A DNA stretch of 6,961 nucleotides from an uncultured Methylophaga sp. (GCA_947631375.1 CANRLD010000093.1:1-6961); one strand, 5' to 3'. Shown: positions 1-6,615, counted from the first letter of the stretch. Notes: generated by a model not told the origin, from the letters alone. Program-made: numbers and translations.

Positions 1-1117
1 TAAAGTCTCGACAGACATTTCTTCCCGGCGTTTGGGTAGCACAAGCGAATATAACGATCATGGCTACACGCTAAGTTTGGTGCAGCCGCTTTATCGACGG
101 CATAACTTTGTGCAGTCACGTCAGGCAGGTATTGCCATTGAAGCGGCGGCGGCCAATTATCAATTTGCTGAACAGGCATTAATTGTCCGGGTTGCCGAGC
201 GCTATTTTGCGGTATTAGGCGCTGAAGATGATTTGAGCTTTGCTTTGGCGGAGCTGGAAGCGATTGAAAAACAACTTGCGCAGGCTGAACAGCGCTTTGA
301 AGTTGGCTTGGCCACCATTATTGATGTCAGTGAAGCCAGAGCAGCGTTTGATATTGCCAATGCTGCACTAATAGCAGCTGAAACTGCCGTGGCCAATACG
401 CGGGAAGCACTACGGGAAACGGCCGGTGAATATCCCGGTGAACTGGCAGAGCTGAAAGCAAAAACGCCACTGATTAAACCTGAACCCGAAAGTATTGATG
501 AGTGGAGCGAACAGGCTATAGTGATGAATCCATTGCTGCTTGCCGCTGGAAGCCATGTCGGCCTGGCCAGAGAAAGCATTGAGTTCGAACGCAGTAGTCA
601 TTATCCAACGCTGGATCTGGTAGCACAAAAAGACTACAGCTCTAAAAGTGGTAGCAGTCTGACCAGCGATAGCAATAAAACCCATGAGAAAGTCTTGGGA
701 CTGCAGGTCAATATCCCGATTTATGCCGGCGGTGTTGTACGTTCCCGCACTCGTGAAGCCAGCTTTCGTCTGGATGAAGCAATGCAAAATGAAGAAGAGC
801 AGCGTCGGGCCATCATGCGGCAGACACGTGCTGCTTATAATAGCGTGATGTCGGGGATCAGCCAGGTAAAGGCATTAAAGCAGGCGGTTTATTCCAATCA
901 AAAAGCACTGGAATCGACCGAAGCCGGATTTGATATAGGCACCCGCACTACGGTGGATGTATTAAATGCCCGCCGTGAACTCTTCGGCGCTTTGCGGGAC
1001 TATTCCCGTTCTCGCTATGATTATGTGGTCAATACATTGCGATTAAAGCAGGCTGCCGGCATTGTGAGTGTCAATGACATTGAGCAAATCAACCAGTGGC
1101 TTGAACCCAAAACTTGA
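1..1117 (+). CDS. tolC: TolC-family outer membrane channel protein, 5' end missing
   Basis: This is the C-terminal ~371 residues of a TolC-family protein, the trimeric outer membrane and periplasmic tunnel that completes type I secretion and tripartite drug efflux machines. The reading frame is open to the left edge (codons from base 2), so the TTG at 32 is not the true start; the signal peptide and first strands lie outside. Both halves of the internal duplication typical of the family are visible. The first carries FEVGLATIIDVSEARAAFD (from about base 296) and the second FDIGTRTTVDVLNARRELF (from about base 929), the latter very close to the E. coli TolC motif around GTRTIVDVLDA. LQVNIPIYAGG near base 700 is the usual second beta-hairpin strand segment, and long heptad-like helices rich in Ala, Glu and Gln fill the rest. 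The protein ends soon after the last helix, without the long tail of E. coli TolC. The partner pump or secretion ABC genes are not in view, so the cargo is unknown. Confidence 0.9.
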   Translation, partial: KVSTDISSRRLGSTSEYNDHGYTLSLVQPLYRRHNFVQSRQAGIAIEAAAANYQFAEQALIVRVAERYFAVLGAEDDLSFALAELEAIEKQLAQAEQRFEVGLATIIDVSEARAAFDIANAALIAAETAVANTREALRETAGEYPGELAELKAKTPLIKPEPESIDEWSEQAIVMNPLLLAAGSHVGLARESIEFERSSHYPTLDLVAQKDYSSKSGSSLTSDSNKTHEKVLGLQVNIPIYAGGVVRSRTREASFRLDEAMQNEEEQRRAIMRQTRAAYNSVMSGISQVKALKQAVYSNQKALESTEAGFDIGTRTTVDVLNARRELFGALRDYSRSRYDYVVNTLRLKQAAGIVSVNDIEQINQWLEPKT

Positions 1118-1121
1118 GGAG
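1117..1121 (+). promoter_or_regulatory. Ribosome binding site deciding the hydrolase start
   Basis: AGGAG begins on the last base of the tolC stop codon and ends 11 bases before the ATG at 1133. An in-frame GTG at 1121 would start inside this purine run and leave no spacer, so the ATG is the better start. The overlap with the tolC stop suggests translational coupling. The spacer is slightly longer than ideal. Confidence 0.55.
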
Positions 1122-1132
1122 TGCTACCTGTC

Positions 1133-1684
1133 ATGCTGGCCAATTCTGAAAGCAGCGTTTTAGTTCTGGTTGATATTCAACAGAAACTGGCACGAGCGAT
1201 GCCAGAAGGGGTTCGCAGCAAAATCATCACGCAGATCAGCATCTTGTTAACGGCTGCTGAAGTAATGAATATTCCGGTAATTGTGACTGAGCAGTATCCG
1301 GCTGGCCTGGGAAGAACCGAAGCCAGCTTGCTGGAAAAACTACCAGCCGGTAGTGTAGTGATCGAAAAAACCAGCTTTTCCTGTATGGAAGCGGCAATGT
1401 TTCGAGAACAGCTGCTGACAACCGGTTGCAGACAAGTCATTTTGGTTGGCATGGAAACACACATCTGTATTTTGCAGACGGCGCTGGCGCTACAGGCGGC
1501 ACAATATAACGTCCATGTAGTCGAAGATGCCGTTAGCTCCCGGGGAAAGTGTAATCAATACAACGCCTTGCAACGTATGCGCCATGATGGCGTGGTGATT
1601 ACCAATGTAGAGTCTGTGTTGTTTGAATGGTTAGGCGACGCGCGTCATCCGCAGTTTAAAACTCTGGCAAAACTTATCGTTTAA
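1133..1684 (+). CDS. Isochorismatase-family (YcaC-like) cysteine hydrolase
   Basis: A 183-residue single-domain cytoplasmic hydrolase of the isochorismatase/nicotinamidase superfamily. The Asp-Lys-Cys catalytic triad is intact: D14 in VLVDIQQ, K79 in VIEKTSFSC and C112 in GMETHICI, which is preceded by the usual hydrophobic strand VILVG. The GMETHIC form and the short length fit the YcaC-like branch better than true siderophore isochorismatases, which often carry an extra carrier domain. Members hydrolyse amides, imides or vinyl ethers through a cysteine nucleophile; the substrate here cannot be read from sequence. It follows tolC by 15 bp with a ribosome site overlapping the tolC stop, so it is probably in the same transcript, with no obvious metabolic link to the channel. 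Its TAA overlaps the stop codon of the convergent DUF1289 gene by four bases. An upstream in-frame GTG at 1121 would add four residues and is less likely. Confidence 0.88.
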   Translation: MLANSESSVLVLVDIQQKLARAMPEGVRSKIITQISILLTAAEVMNIPVIVTEQYPAGLGRTEASLLEKLPAGSVVIEKTSFSCMEAAMFREQLLTTGCRQVILVGMETHICILQTALALQAAQYNVHVVEDAVSSRGKCNQYNALQRMRHDGVVITNVESVLFEWLGDARHPQFKTLAKLIV

Positions 1685-1887
1685 AAGCCTCGCTGTGCCG
1701 CAGTACGCTGTTGTCGCCGTTGTTGGCAGTTAGCGAGAGTGGCTTTTCTGTCTGCCTCACCCATCGTTTCCCAATGGCGAATTTCATCCAGTGAGCGAAA
1801 ACAACCTTTGCAGATGTCTTGTCTGTTCAAGCCACACTTGCCAATACAGGGGCTGGGGATAGTCAGGGCATGGTGGGTCATTGTCAT
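1681..1887 (-). CDS. DUF1289 small four-cysteine protein
   Basis: A small protein of about 68 residues with the DUF1289 signature: PSPCIGKC, then an ICKGC pair, then FRSLDEIRHWETM and an Arg/Gln-rich basic tail. The four cysteines (CxxxC and CxxC, residues 14, 18, 26 and 29 from this start) could bind zinc or an iron-sulfur cluster; this is an inference, as no family function is established that I know of. The start is uncertain. ATG at 1887 is used here, ATG at 1881 would give 66 residues and TTG at 1896 would give 71; none has a strong ribosome site. It is the last gene in the leftward series, 113 bp after the radical SAM gene, so it may have its own promoter. Its 3' end overlaps the plus-strand hydrolase stop codon (shared TTAA) and contains a terminator-like inverted repeat. 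Confidence 0.82.
   Translation of the reverse strand: MTMTHHALTIPSPCIGKCGLNRQDICKGCFRSLDEIRHWETMGEADRKATLANCQQRRQQRTAAQRGF
1683..1747. terminator. Possible bidirectional terminator inside a gene end
   Basis: AAAAGCC at 1683-1689 pairs perfectly with GGCTTTT at 1741-1747, and TCGCT at 1690-1694 pairs with AGCGA at 1732-1736. This gives a 12 bp stem with a four-base bulge (1737-1740) on one side and a loop of 37 bases, in which TGCC and GGCA can pair further. Read on either strand the stem ends in GGCTTTT, so it could stop both the hydrolase transcript and the leftward transcript. The T run is short and the loop long, so efficiency is doubtful. It lies within the last 65 bases of the DUF1289 coding sequence, because the convergent genes leave no space between them. 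Confidence 0.35.
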
Positions 1888-1956
1888 CGATAGCAATACT
1901 TATTCGGGGTAGTAAGCCGTTGAGCTGCATCAGGGCTATTCACTTCCGGGTGATAG

Positions 1957-1975
1957 ATAACATTCATCATGTTAT
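1957..1975. repeat. Short perfect palindrome between two genes
   Basis: ATAACAT, a five-base loop, then ATGTTAT: a perfect 7 bp inverted repeat in the 113 bp gap between the radical SAM gene and the DUF1289 gene. It is A+T rich with no T run beside it, so it does not look like an intrinsic terminator. It could be an operator for the small gene downstream on the minus strand or could be chance. I see no convincing sigma-70 promoter in the gap. Confidence 0.3.
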
Positions 1976-2000
1976 TAAATGAACTCCAATTACGCTGCTG

Positions 2001-3512
2001 TCAGGCATGAAATTGTTGCCGTTTATTGGCAACCCCCGGCTTAGCGGGTTTATTCAGCGTTGAGAGCGATTCATAGTCCGGCTGGCCTTTAAGTCCGGCA
2101 CGCGCATAATCAAGGCGCAGATGCGCTTTCACTATATCCGCTGGCTGTTGCATATCGTCAGTCAATACGACATAAACCAACTCAAATAAACGTTTTAACG
2201 CAATGCTGGCTGTTTGCCCTGTTCGTTGGTAAATACAATCTGTCAGCGTCATAAAACACCAGAAAGGTGTCTCCCCCAGCAGCAGCGGCAAGGTATTGAG
2301 AAAACGACCGGAATTTCCGATTAAATCCCAATAGCGGGCAAAACGATTGACTCGTTGCATGGTGACAAAATCAATTTCACGGCTGCTCAGCAGGTTGTAG
2401 GGCGGCAGTGGGTTGAAGCGTAACTCACTCGGGATATTGTGACGATTCAGCGGCGCACCGCGCAGCCGTTTTAAGATACCAACCTGAATTTCATGCGGAT
2501 TAAGTGCAATCAATTGATCAAAACTATCGGCAAAGTTTTCCAGCGTGTCGCCTGGCAGGCCAAAGATCAGGTCGGTATGCAGATGCGCGCCACTATGTTC
2601 ACGGAGCCAGCGGATATTGTCTTTGCTTTTGTCATTATTCTGCTTGCGGCTGATGCGCTGTTGAATGTCGCTGTCAAAGGTCTGAATACCAATCTCGAAC
2701 TGCAGACTGTTGGGGGGAAAGCGCTGGAGTACCGTCTTAAGTTTGTCTGGCAGATTATCCGGCACGACTTCAAAATGCAGGTATAAATCATCACTCATTC
2801 GTTGCAGGAAAAACTCCAGAATAGCGATGCTGGTCGACACTTTCAGGTTAAATGTGCGATCAATGAATTTAAAGTTGCGCACTCCGCGCTGCCATAGTTG
2901 CTCCATTTCGAGTAAAAAGTCGTCTAATGGAAACGCTGTGGCAGTTTTATCCAGTGCTGATAGACAAAACTCACATTTGAAAGGGCAGCCTCGCGAGGCT
3001 TCCACATAGATCAGCCGGTTGCGGATATCATCATCGTTGTAGAAACGATAAGGCAACACCAGTTTTTCCAGTGGTGTCGCACGACCTTCAATATATTTGC
3101 CGTTGGGGCGTTCACCTTGCAACAATTGCTGACAAAGTTCACGAAAATCCTGCTCACCGGGGCCGGCGATGATGTAGTCGGCCAATTCACATACAGCAGG
3201 TAAGTCTGGTGAATGGCTGACCTCGGGGCCGCCGAGAACGAGCTGAATATCAGGTGCTACGGATTTTAATATTGCTACCACGGCTTCGATTTCGCTGACA
3301 TTCCAGATATAGACACTAAAGCCAATGATTCGGGGCTGATAGCTAAGTAGTTTTTCAACAATATTCAGTGGCTGTTCCTGAATGGTAAATTCCACCAGTT
3401 CAGCCGCCGATTGACAGTCTCCCAGATTGGCATACAGATAACGTAAACCGAATGCCGTGTGCATAAAGCGGGCATTGAGCGTGGTGAGCAAAATAGAGGC
3501 AGATGTTGACAT
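2001..3512 (-). CDS. B12-binding-domain radical SAM protein (DUF4080 type)
   Basis: A 503-residue protein with a cobalamin-binding-like N-terminal domain (about 1-135; TTLNARFMHTAFGLRYL at 10-26, LGGPEVSH at 93-100 and AGPGE at 116-120). A radical SAM barrel follows, carrying the cluster motif RGCPFKCEFC with C176, C180 and C183. IGIQTFD near 274-280 and FGLPGDT at 317-323 are typical radical SAM strand segments. The C-terminal ~150 residues resemble the DUF4080 extension that I associate with this subfamily. The canonical DxHxxG cobalamin loop is not evident, so B12 binding is inferred from the fold only. Members of the B12-radical SAM class perform methylations and other radical chemistry, but the substrate of this branch is unknown to me. 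ATG 3512 is chosen because upstream residues (from TTG 3533) match nothing; no clear ribosome site precedes it. TACAAT lies 9 bases before the ATG, but without a good -35 it is weak. The gene begins 41 bp after sbcB. Confidence 0.85.
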   Translation of the reverse strand: MSTSASILLTTLNARFMHTAFGLRYLYANLGDCQSAAELVEFTIQEQPLNIVEKLLSYQPRIIGFSVYIWNVSEIEAVVAILKSVAPDIQLVLGGPEVSHSPDLPAVCELADYIIAGPGEQDFRELCQQLLQGERPNGKYIEGRATPLEKLVLPYRFYNDDDIRNRLIYVEASRGCPFKCEFCLSALDKTATAFPLDDFLLEMEQLWQRGVRNFKFIDRTFNLKVSTSIAILEFFLQRMSDDLYLHFEVVPDNLPDKLKTVLQRFPPNSLQFEIGIQTFDSDIQQRISRKQNNDKSKDNIRWLREHSGAHLHTDLIFGLPGDTLENFADSFDQLIALNPHEIQVGILKRLRGAPLNRHNIPSELRFNPLPPYNLLSSREIDFVTMQRVNRFARYWDLIGNSGRFLNTLPLLLGETPFWCFMTLTDCIYQRTGQTASIALKRLFELVYVVLTDDMQQPADIVKAHLRLDYARAGLKGQPDYESLSTLNKPAKPGVANKRQQFHA

Positions 3513-3553
3513 GATGCGACTATTGTAAAACAAACATGAGCAGGCAAGGCGCT

Positions 3554-4996
3554 TCAGGCAATGCCTAAGGCCATTTTTTGTTGATCTGCATAGTGTTGCA
3601 GGTCAGTAAGCGTTTGCTGCTGAAGCGTTGTCAGTTGCTGCTGGCGACATTCAGCCAGTTGTGCATAAAAAGCATCAAAGGTTAATCCGCCCGACGTACT
3701 GCTCGTTAATTTATGGCGGCAGAATTGTTGCCATTGTTCGGTCTCAGCGGCGTTTAGCGAGCCGGGCCAGTTACGGGCGCGGTAGCGAAACAGCATTTCC
3801 GGCAGTCGCGGATCATTAAACGGGATGGAGAGCGTTTGTAATTGTTCGGCACTGGCTTCGCGAACCAGCGTCATTTTATTTTTATCGTTGTGATCAAAAA
3901 AACCGCCGCCATACAGGCTGGCATCGACATCATCGATGTCAGCAAATGTTTGCTGGCTGAAAATGGTCTGCAGTTTTTGCTGTAACGAGTCCCCGGCTTC
4001 ACGCAGTTGCTGCAGGTGTTGATGACTTAATTCTCGATCAATCTGCAAACGCTCAGCGGCAGCATCATCCAGCGTTGAAGCCGGCACAACGACCGGACAT
4101 TTATTGATATGCACGGTTTTTAATGCGGGACGCGAAATACCTTCAGGCAAATCCTTAGCCGAGGTGAATAACCATTCCCGTAATGTTTCAGCATCCTGTT
4201 CCAGCAATATCCATGGATCGTGACGTAAGTCATAAACAATTACGCCGTTGTTATTGTTGGGGTCTTTGAGCAGCGGAATGACTAATGCGGTGTGGCAATA
4301 CGCGGCGGGATACATGCGCGAGGTATGCAGCACGGGTGTTGCTTGATGCAGATTGAGCAGTGGTGCTACCTGCTGTTTGCGACGTAACTGATAAAGATAG
4401 TCATACAACTTTGGCTGGCGCTCTTTGACAAGTTTTGCCAGGGCAATCGTGGCACGGACATCCACCAGAGCATCATGTGCTCCGGCATGTTCAATGTTAT
4501 TGGCCGCGGTCAGCGCTTCCAGGCGAAAACTGGGCAGGCCATCGTCGCGATCCGGCCATTCAATGCCTTCAGGACGTAAAGCGCGTGTCAGGCGCACCAT
4601 ATCAATAATGTCCCAGCGCGAATTTCCGTTTTGCCATTCGCGGGCGTAGGCATCGTAAAAATTACGAAACAGGGTGAAGCGGGTAAATTCATCATCAAAC
4701 CGCAGACTGTTGTAGCCGACACCGCAGGTGCCGGGCTGGGAAAGCTCTGCATGAATGCGACCAATGAACTCTGCTTCTATGAGTCCTTGCTGTTGTATTG
4801 TTTGTGGCGTGATACCGGTAATCAGACTGGCTTGTGGATGCGGTAGGACATCTGTGGTCGGCTGACAATAAATCATCAGCGGGTCGCCGATAATATTCAG
4901 CTGTTCATCGGTGCGGATACCGGCAAACTGTATCGGGCGATCAAAGCGGGGATCGGTTCCGCTTGTTTCATAATCATGCCAGTACAGGGTGTTCAT
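3554..4996 (-). CDS. sbcB: Exodeoxyribonuclease I
   Basis: A 480-residue exonuclease I (E. coli: 475 residues), a cytoplasmic single-strand-specific 3'-5' DNase that acts in mismatch repair and recombination and is stimulated by SSB. The DEDDh catalytic set is complete: D8 and E10 in WHDYETSGTDP, D101 (or D102) in YNSLRFDDEFTR, and H174 and D179 in HAGAHDALVDV, at a constant offset of about seven from the E. coli active-site residues. NSRWDIIDM, RPEGIEWP and DDGLPSFRLE also match the family. After the nuclease domain come the SH3-like and helical C-terminal regions, with HINKCPVV at 296-303 and YRARNWPGSLN at 405-415. The final segment is Gln/Leu rich. The ATG touches the hemL stop (TAAATG), and AGG at 5004-5006 with a 7-base spacer lies inside the hemL end, so translation is probably coupled to hemL. 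Confidence 0.97.
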   Translation of the reverse strand: MNTLYWHDYETSGTDPRFDRPIQFAGIRTDEQLNIIGDPLMIYCQPTTDVLPHPQASLITGITPQTIQQQGLIEAEFIGRIHAELSQPGTCGVGYNSLRFDDEFTRFTLFRNFYDAYAREWQNGNSRWDIIDMVRLTRALRPEGIEWPDRDDGLPSFRLEALTAANNIEHAGAHDALVDVRATIALAKLVKERQPKLYDYLYQLRRKQQVAPLLNLHQATPVLHTSRMYPAAYCHTALVIPLLKDPNNNNGVIVYDLRHDPWILLEQDAETLREWLFTSAKDLPEGISRPALKTVHINKCPVVVPASTLDDAAAERLQIDRELSHQHLQQLREAGDSLQQKLQTIFSQQTFADIDDVDASLYGGGFFDHNDKNKMTLVREASAEQLQTLSIPFNDPRLPEMLFRYRARNWPGSLNAAETEQWQQFCRHKLTSSTSGGLTFDAFYAQLAECRQQQLTTLQQQTLTDLQHYADQQKMALGIA

Positions 4997-6283
4997 TTAT
5001 AAACCTGCAAAGACATTTGCAGCGGCTGCCAGCGTAGTCTCAATTTCATCATCGCCATGTGCGGCAGAAACAAATCCTGCTTCAAATGCCGATGGTGCCA
5101 GGTAGATGCCCTGATCCAGCATGCCGTGATAGAACGTCTTGAAGCGTTGTTGATCACATTGCATAACCTGTTCAAAAAACTGCACATTTTCATCAGTGGT
5201 GAAAAAGAAACCGAACATGCCACCGACATGATGGGTTCTTAGCGGAATACCAGCTGCATTGGCTCGTTGTTGTAAACCGGTTGCCAGCTTAGCCGTTTGT
5301 GCACTGAGTTGTGTATAAAAATCGGGTTGTTGAATCAGCTTCAGCGTCGCCAGCCCGGCAGCCATCGCCACAGGATTACCGGATAAGGTGCCAGCCTGAT
5401 ACACCGGCCCTAAAGGCGCAATGTTTTGCATTACCTCTTTTCTGCCACCAAAGGCACCTACCGGCATACCGCCACCGACTACTTTGCCTAATGTCGTTAA
5501 ATCAGGTTTTATTTGATAGTGCGCCTGTGCACCGCCCAATGCCACGCGAAAGCCGGTCATAACTTCGTCAAAAATTAACAGGCTGCTGTATTGATCGCAG
5601 AGTGAGCGTAGACCTTCGAGAAAACCGGGGATGGGGGGAATACAGTTCATATTGCCGGCTACCGGTTCGACAATAATGCAGGCAATTTGATTACCGACTT
5701 CAGCAAAACATTGTTTAACAGCGTCGATATCATTGTAACGCAAGGTAATGGTGTGCTCGGCGACCGTTTTGGGGACACCTGCGGAAGATGGTTCACCGAG
5801 AGTAAGCGCACCGCTGCCCGCTTTGACCAGTAAGGCATCGGCATGACCATGATAACAACCTTCAAACTTCACAATTTTGTCGCGTCCAGTATGGCCGCGT
5901 GCCAGACGAATTGCGCTCATGGTCGCTTCGGTACCGGAGCTGACCATGCGTACCATTTCCATTGATGGTACTAATTCACATAACAAATCCGCCATTTCAG
6001 TTTCAATGACAGTAGGGGCGCCAAAGCTCAAACCATTGGTGCATGCCTGTTGAACAGCTTCAATAACCTCAGGGTGTGCATGACCTGCAATCATCGGGCC
6101 CCATGAACCGACATAATCGATGTATTTCTTGCCCGCTACATCGGTCAGCCATGCGCCGCTGGCACGGCTGAAAAATACCGGATCACCGCCGACACCTTTA
6201 AATGCACGTACCGGTGAATTCACGCCGCCGGGAATATGTTGTTGTGCCTGAAGATAAAGTTGCTGGTTGTTTTGTACTTGCAT
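4997..6283 (-). CDS. hemL: Glutamate-1-semialdehyde 2,1-aminomutase
   Basis: A 428-residue PLP enzyme that converts glutamate-1-semialdehyde into 5-aminolevulinate, the second step of the C5 route to heme, siroheme and cobalamin after HemA. The length is normal for the family. PGGVNSPVRAFKGVGG at 18-33 is the N-terminal signature, SSGTEATMSAIRLARG at 115-130 forms part of the cofactor pocket, FDEVMTGFR at 238-246 holds the PLP ring aspartate, and TTLGKVVGGGMPVGAFGG places the Schiff-base lysine at K267. The ATG has a good ribosome site 8 bases upstream. It is the first gene of the leftward series and abuts sbcB with no gap. A palindromic element ends 36 bp upstream of the ATG, so the promoter either overlaps that element or lies within it; TAAAAT at the junction (6314-6319, minus strand) is a possible -10 but has no good -35 partner. 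Confidence 0.98.
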   Translation of the reverse strand: MQVQNNQQLYLQAQQHIPGGVNSPVRAFKGVGGDPVFFSRASGAWLTDVAGKKYIDYVGSWGPMIAGHAHPEVIEAVQQACTNGLSFGAPTVIETEMADLLCELVPSMEMVRMVSSGTEATMSAIRLARGHTGRDKIVKFEGCYHGHADALLVKAGSGALTLGEPSSAGVPKTVAEHTITLRYNDIDAVKQCFAEVGNQIACIIVEPVAGNMNCIPPIPGFLEGLRSLCDQYSSLLIFDEVMTGFRVALGGAQAHYQIKPDLTTLGKVVGGGMPVGAFGGRKEVMQNIAPLGPVYQAGTLSGNPVAMAAGLATLKLIQQPDFYTQLSAQTAKLATGLQQRANAAGIPLRTHHVGGMFGFFFTTDENVQFFEQVMQCDQQRFKTFYHGMLDQGIYLAPSAFEAGFVSAAHGDDEIETTLAAAANVFAGL

Positions 6284-6291
6284 TTAGAGAG

Positions 6292-6295
6292 TCCT
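6292..6295 (-). promoter_or_regulatory. hemL ribosome binding site
   Basis: On the minus strand AGGA followed by the 8-base spacer CTCTCTAA precedes the ATG at 6283. The spacing is close to ideal and supports this start over any upstream in-frame codon. The site lies in the 36 bp of apparently original sequence between hemL and the palindromic element. Confidence 0.7.
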
Positions 6296-6319
6296 GAATT
6301 GAGATGTGCGATAATTTTA

Positions 6320-6352
6320 GGGTCTGTTGATCTTTCATCGCCACCACTGCTG
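6320..6352. repeat. Left terminal inverted repeat
   Basis: The left end of the palindromic element. Its first 23 bases match the reverse complement of 6561-6583 with one difference (T versus C at the fourth base). Weaker matching continues to 33 bases, with further mismatches at positions 24, 27 and 31. TTA lies immediately outside. Confidence 0.75.
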
Positions 6353-6448
6353 GGGGCTATTTTCCCGTCCGACAAGGCGGAAATGATGCCATGTAGTTGT
6401 TCTACATAAGTCATTTCCAACGCAGTAGGGCGGGAAAATAGTTCCAGC
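6349..6448. repeat. Internal hairpin arm A
   Basis: The base is a perfect 11 bp stem, CTATTTTCCCG at 6357-6367 with CGGGAAAATAG at 6431-6441, extended outward by GCTGG-type pairing around a bulge. Further in, GGAAATGA (6379-6386) pairs with TCATTTCC (6411-6418). After a small internal loop, ATGTAG (6391-6396) pairs with CTACAT (6402-6407) around the loop TTGTT. The arm spans about 100 bases. Confidence 0.7.
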
Positions 6449-6455
6449 CCTTCGG

Positions 6456-6554
6456 GTTGTGACTGAAAATGTACCACTCTGTGTTGCTCGTTATTTATTT
6501 AGAGTGACTAAACTTCACTCCTCGTGCCTTAATTGGTACATTTTCAATCACAAC
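6456..6554. repeat. Internal hairpin arm B
   Basis: The 20-base segments 6456-6475 and 6535-6554 are reverse complements at 19 of 20 positions (both contain TGAAAATGTACC or its complement). The 59-base interior holds two mutually exclusive small stems: CACTCT (6475-6480) with AGAGTG (6501-6506), or GAGTGA (6502-6507) with TCACTC (6515-6520) around a 7-base loop. Confidence 0.7.
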
Positions 6555-6583
6555 AGGGGCGGCGATGAAAGATCAACAGGCCC
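6551..6583. repeat. Right terminal inverted repeat
   Basis: The right end of the palindromic element and the reverse-complement partner of 6320-6352. It ends in CCC and is followed directly by TTA (6584-6586). Its inner four bases overlap the foot of hairpin arm B. Confidence 0.75.
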
Positions 6584-6615
6584 TTAGCCTATCACAGCGA
6601 GATAACTGACCTGAC

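Larger units (their letters stand above)
6320..6583. mobile_element. 264 bp palindromic MITE-like element
   Basis: A compact element bounded by terminal inverted repeats. Left 6320-6342 (starting GGGTCTGTTGATC) and right 6561-6583 match at 22 of 23 positions as reverse complements; extended to 33 bp (6320-6352 with 6551-6583) they match at 29 of 33. TTA flanks both sides (6317-6319 and 6584-6586), consistent with a 3 bp target duplication. Inside are two large hairpin arms (listed separately), so the single strand would fold as a three-way junction. There is no transposase and no credible coding sequence. GGG-starting ends and a TNA-type duplication recall some IS5-family groups, so mobilisation in trans by such a transposase is a guess. 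Alternatives are a REP-like or ERIC-like chromosomal repeat, or a structured regulatory leader. It occupies most of the hemL-kinase divergent gap. Confidence 0.7.

Noticed and set aside
202..787. Two 125-codon minus-strand open frames inside tolC
   Set aside because: They lie antisense to a strongly conserved coding region, have no family resemblance and reflect frame shadowing.
32..1117. TTG at 32 as the start of the TolC protein
   Set aside because: The frame is open and TolC-like back to base 2, and the signal peptide and N-terminal part are missing, so the gene continues beyond the left edge.
1121..1132. GTG at 1121 as the hydrolase start
   Set aside because: It would overlap its own ribosome site with no spacer; the ATG at 1133 keeps a usable spacing and retains the full conserved domain.
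3513..3553. TACAAT just upstream of the radical SAM gene as a promoter
   Set aside because: No acceptable -35 at normal spacing, and transcription would start almost at the ATG; not strong enough to list.
6220..6477. An 85-codon minus-strand open frame across the palindromic element into hemL
   Set aside because: It starts at a GTG within the element, has no recognised domain, overlaps the hemL start in another frame and is explained by the repeat structure.
6320..6583. The palindromic region as a rho-independent terminator pair or a CRISPR repeat
   Set aside because: The stems are far apart and lack terminal T runs, and there is no regular repeat-spacer array. Terminal repeats with flanking TTA fit an insertion better.
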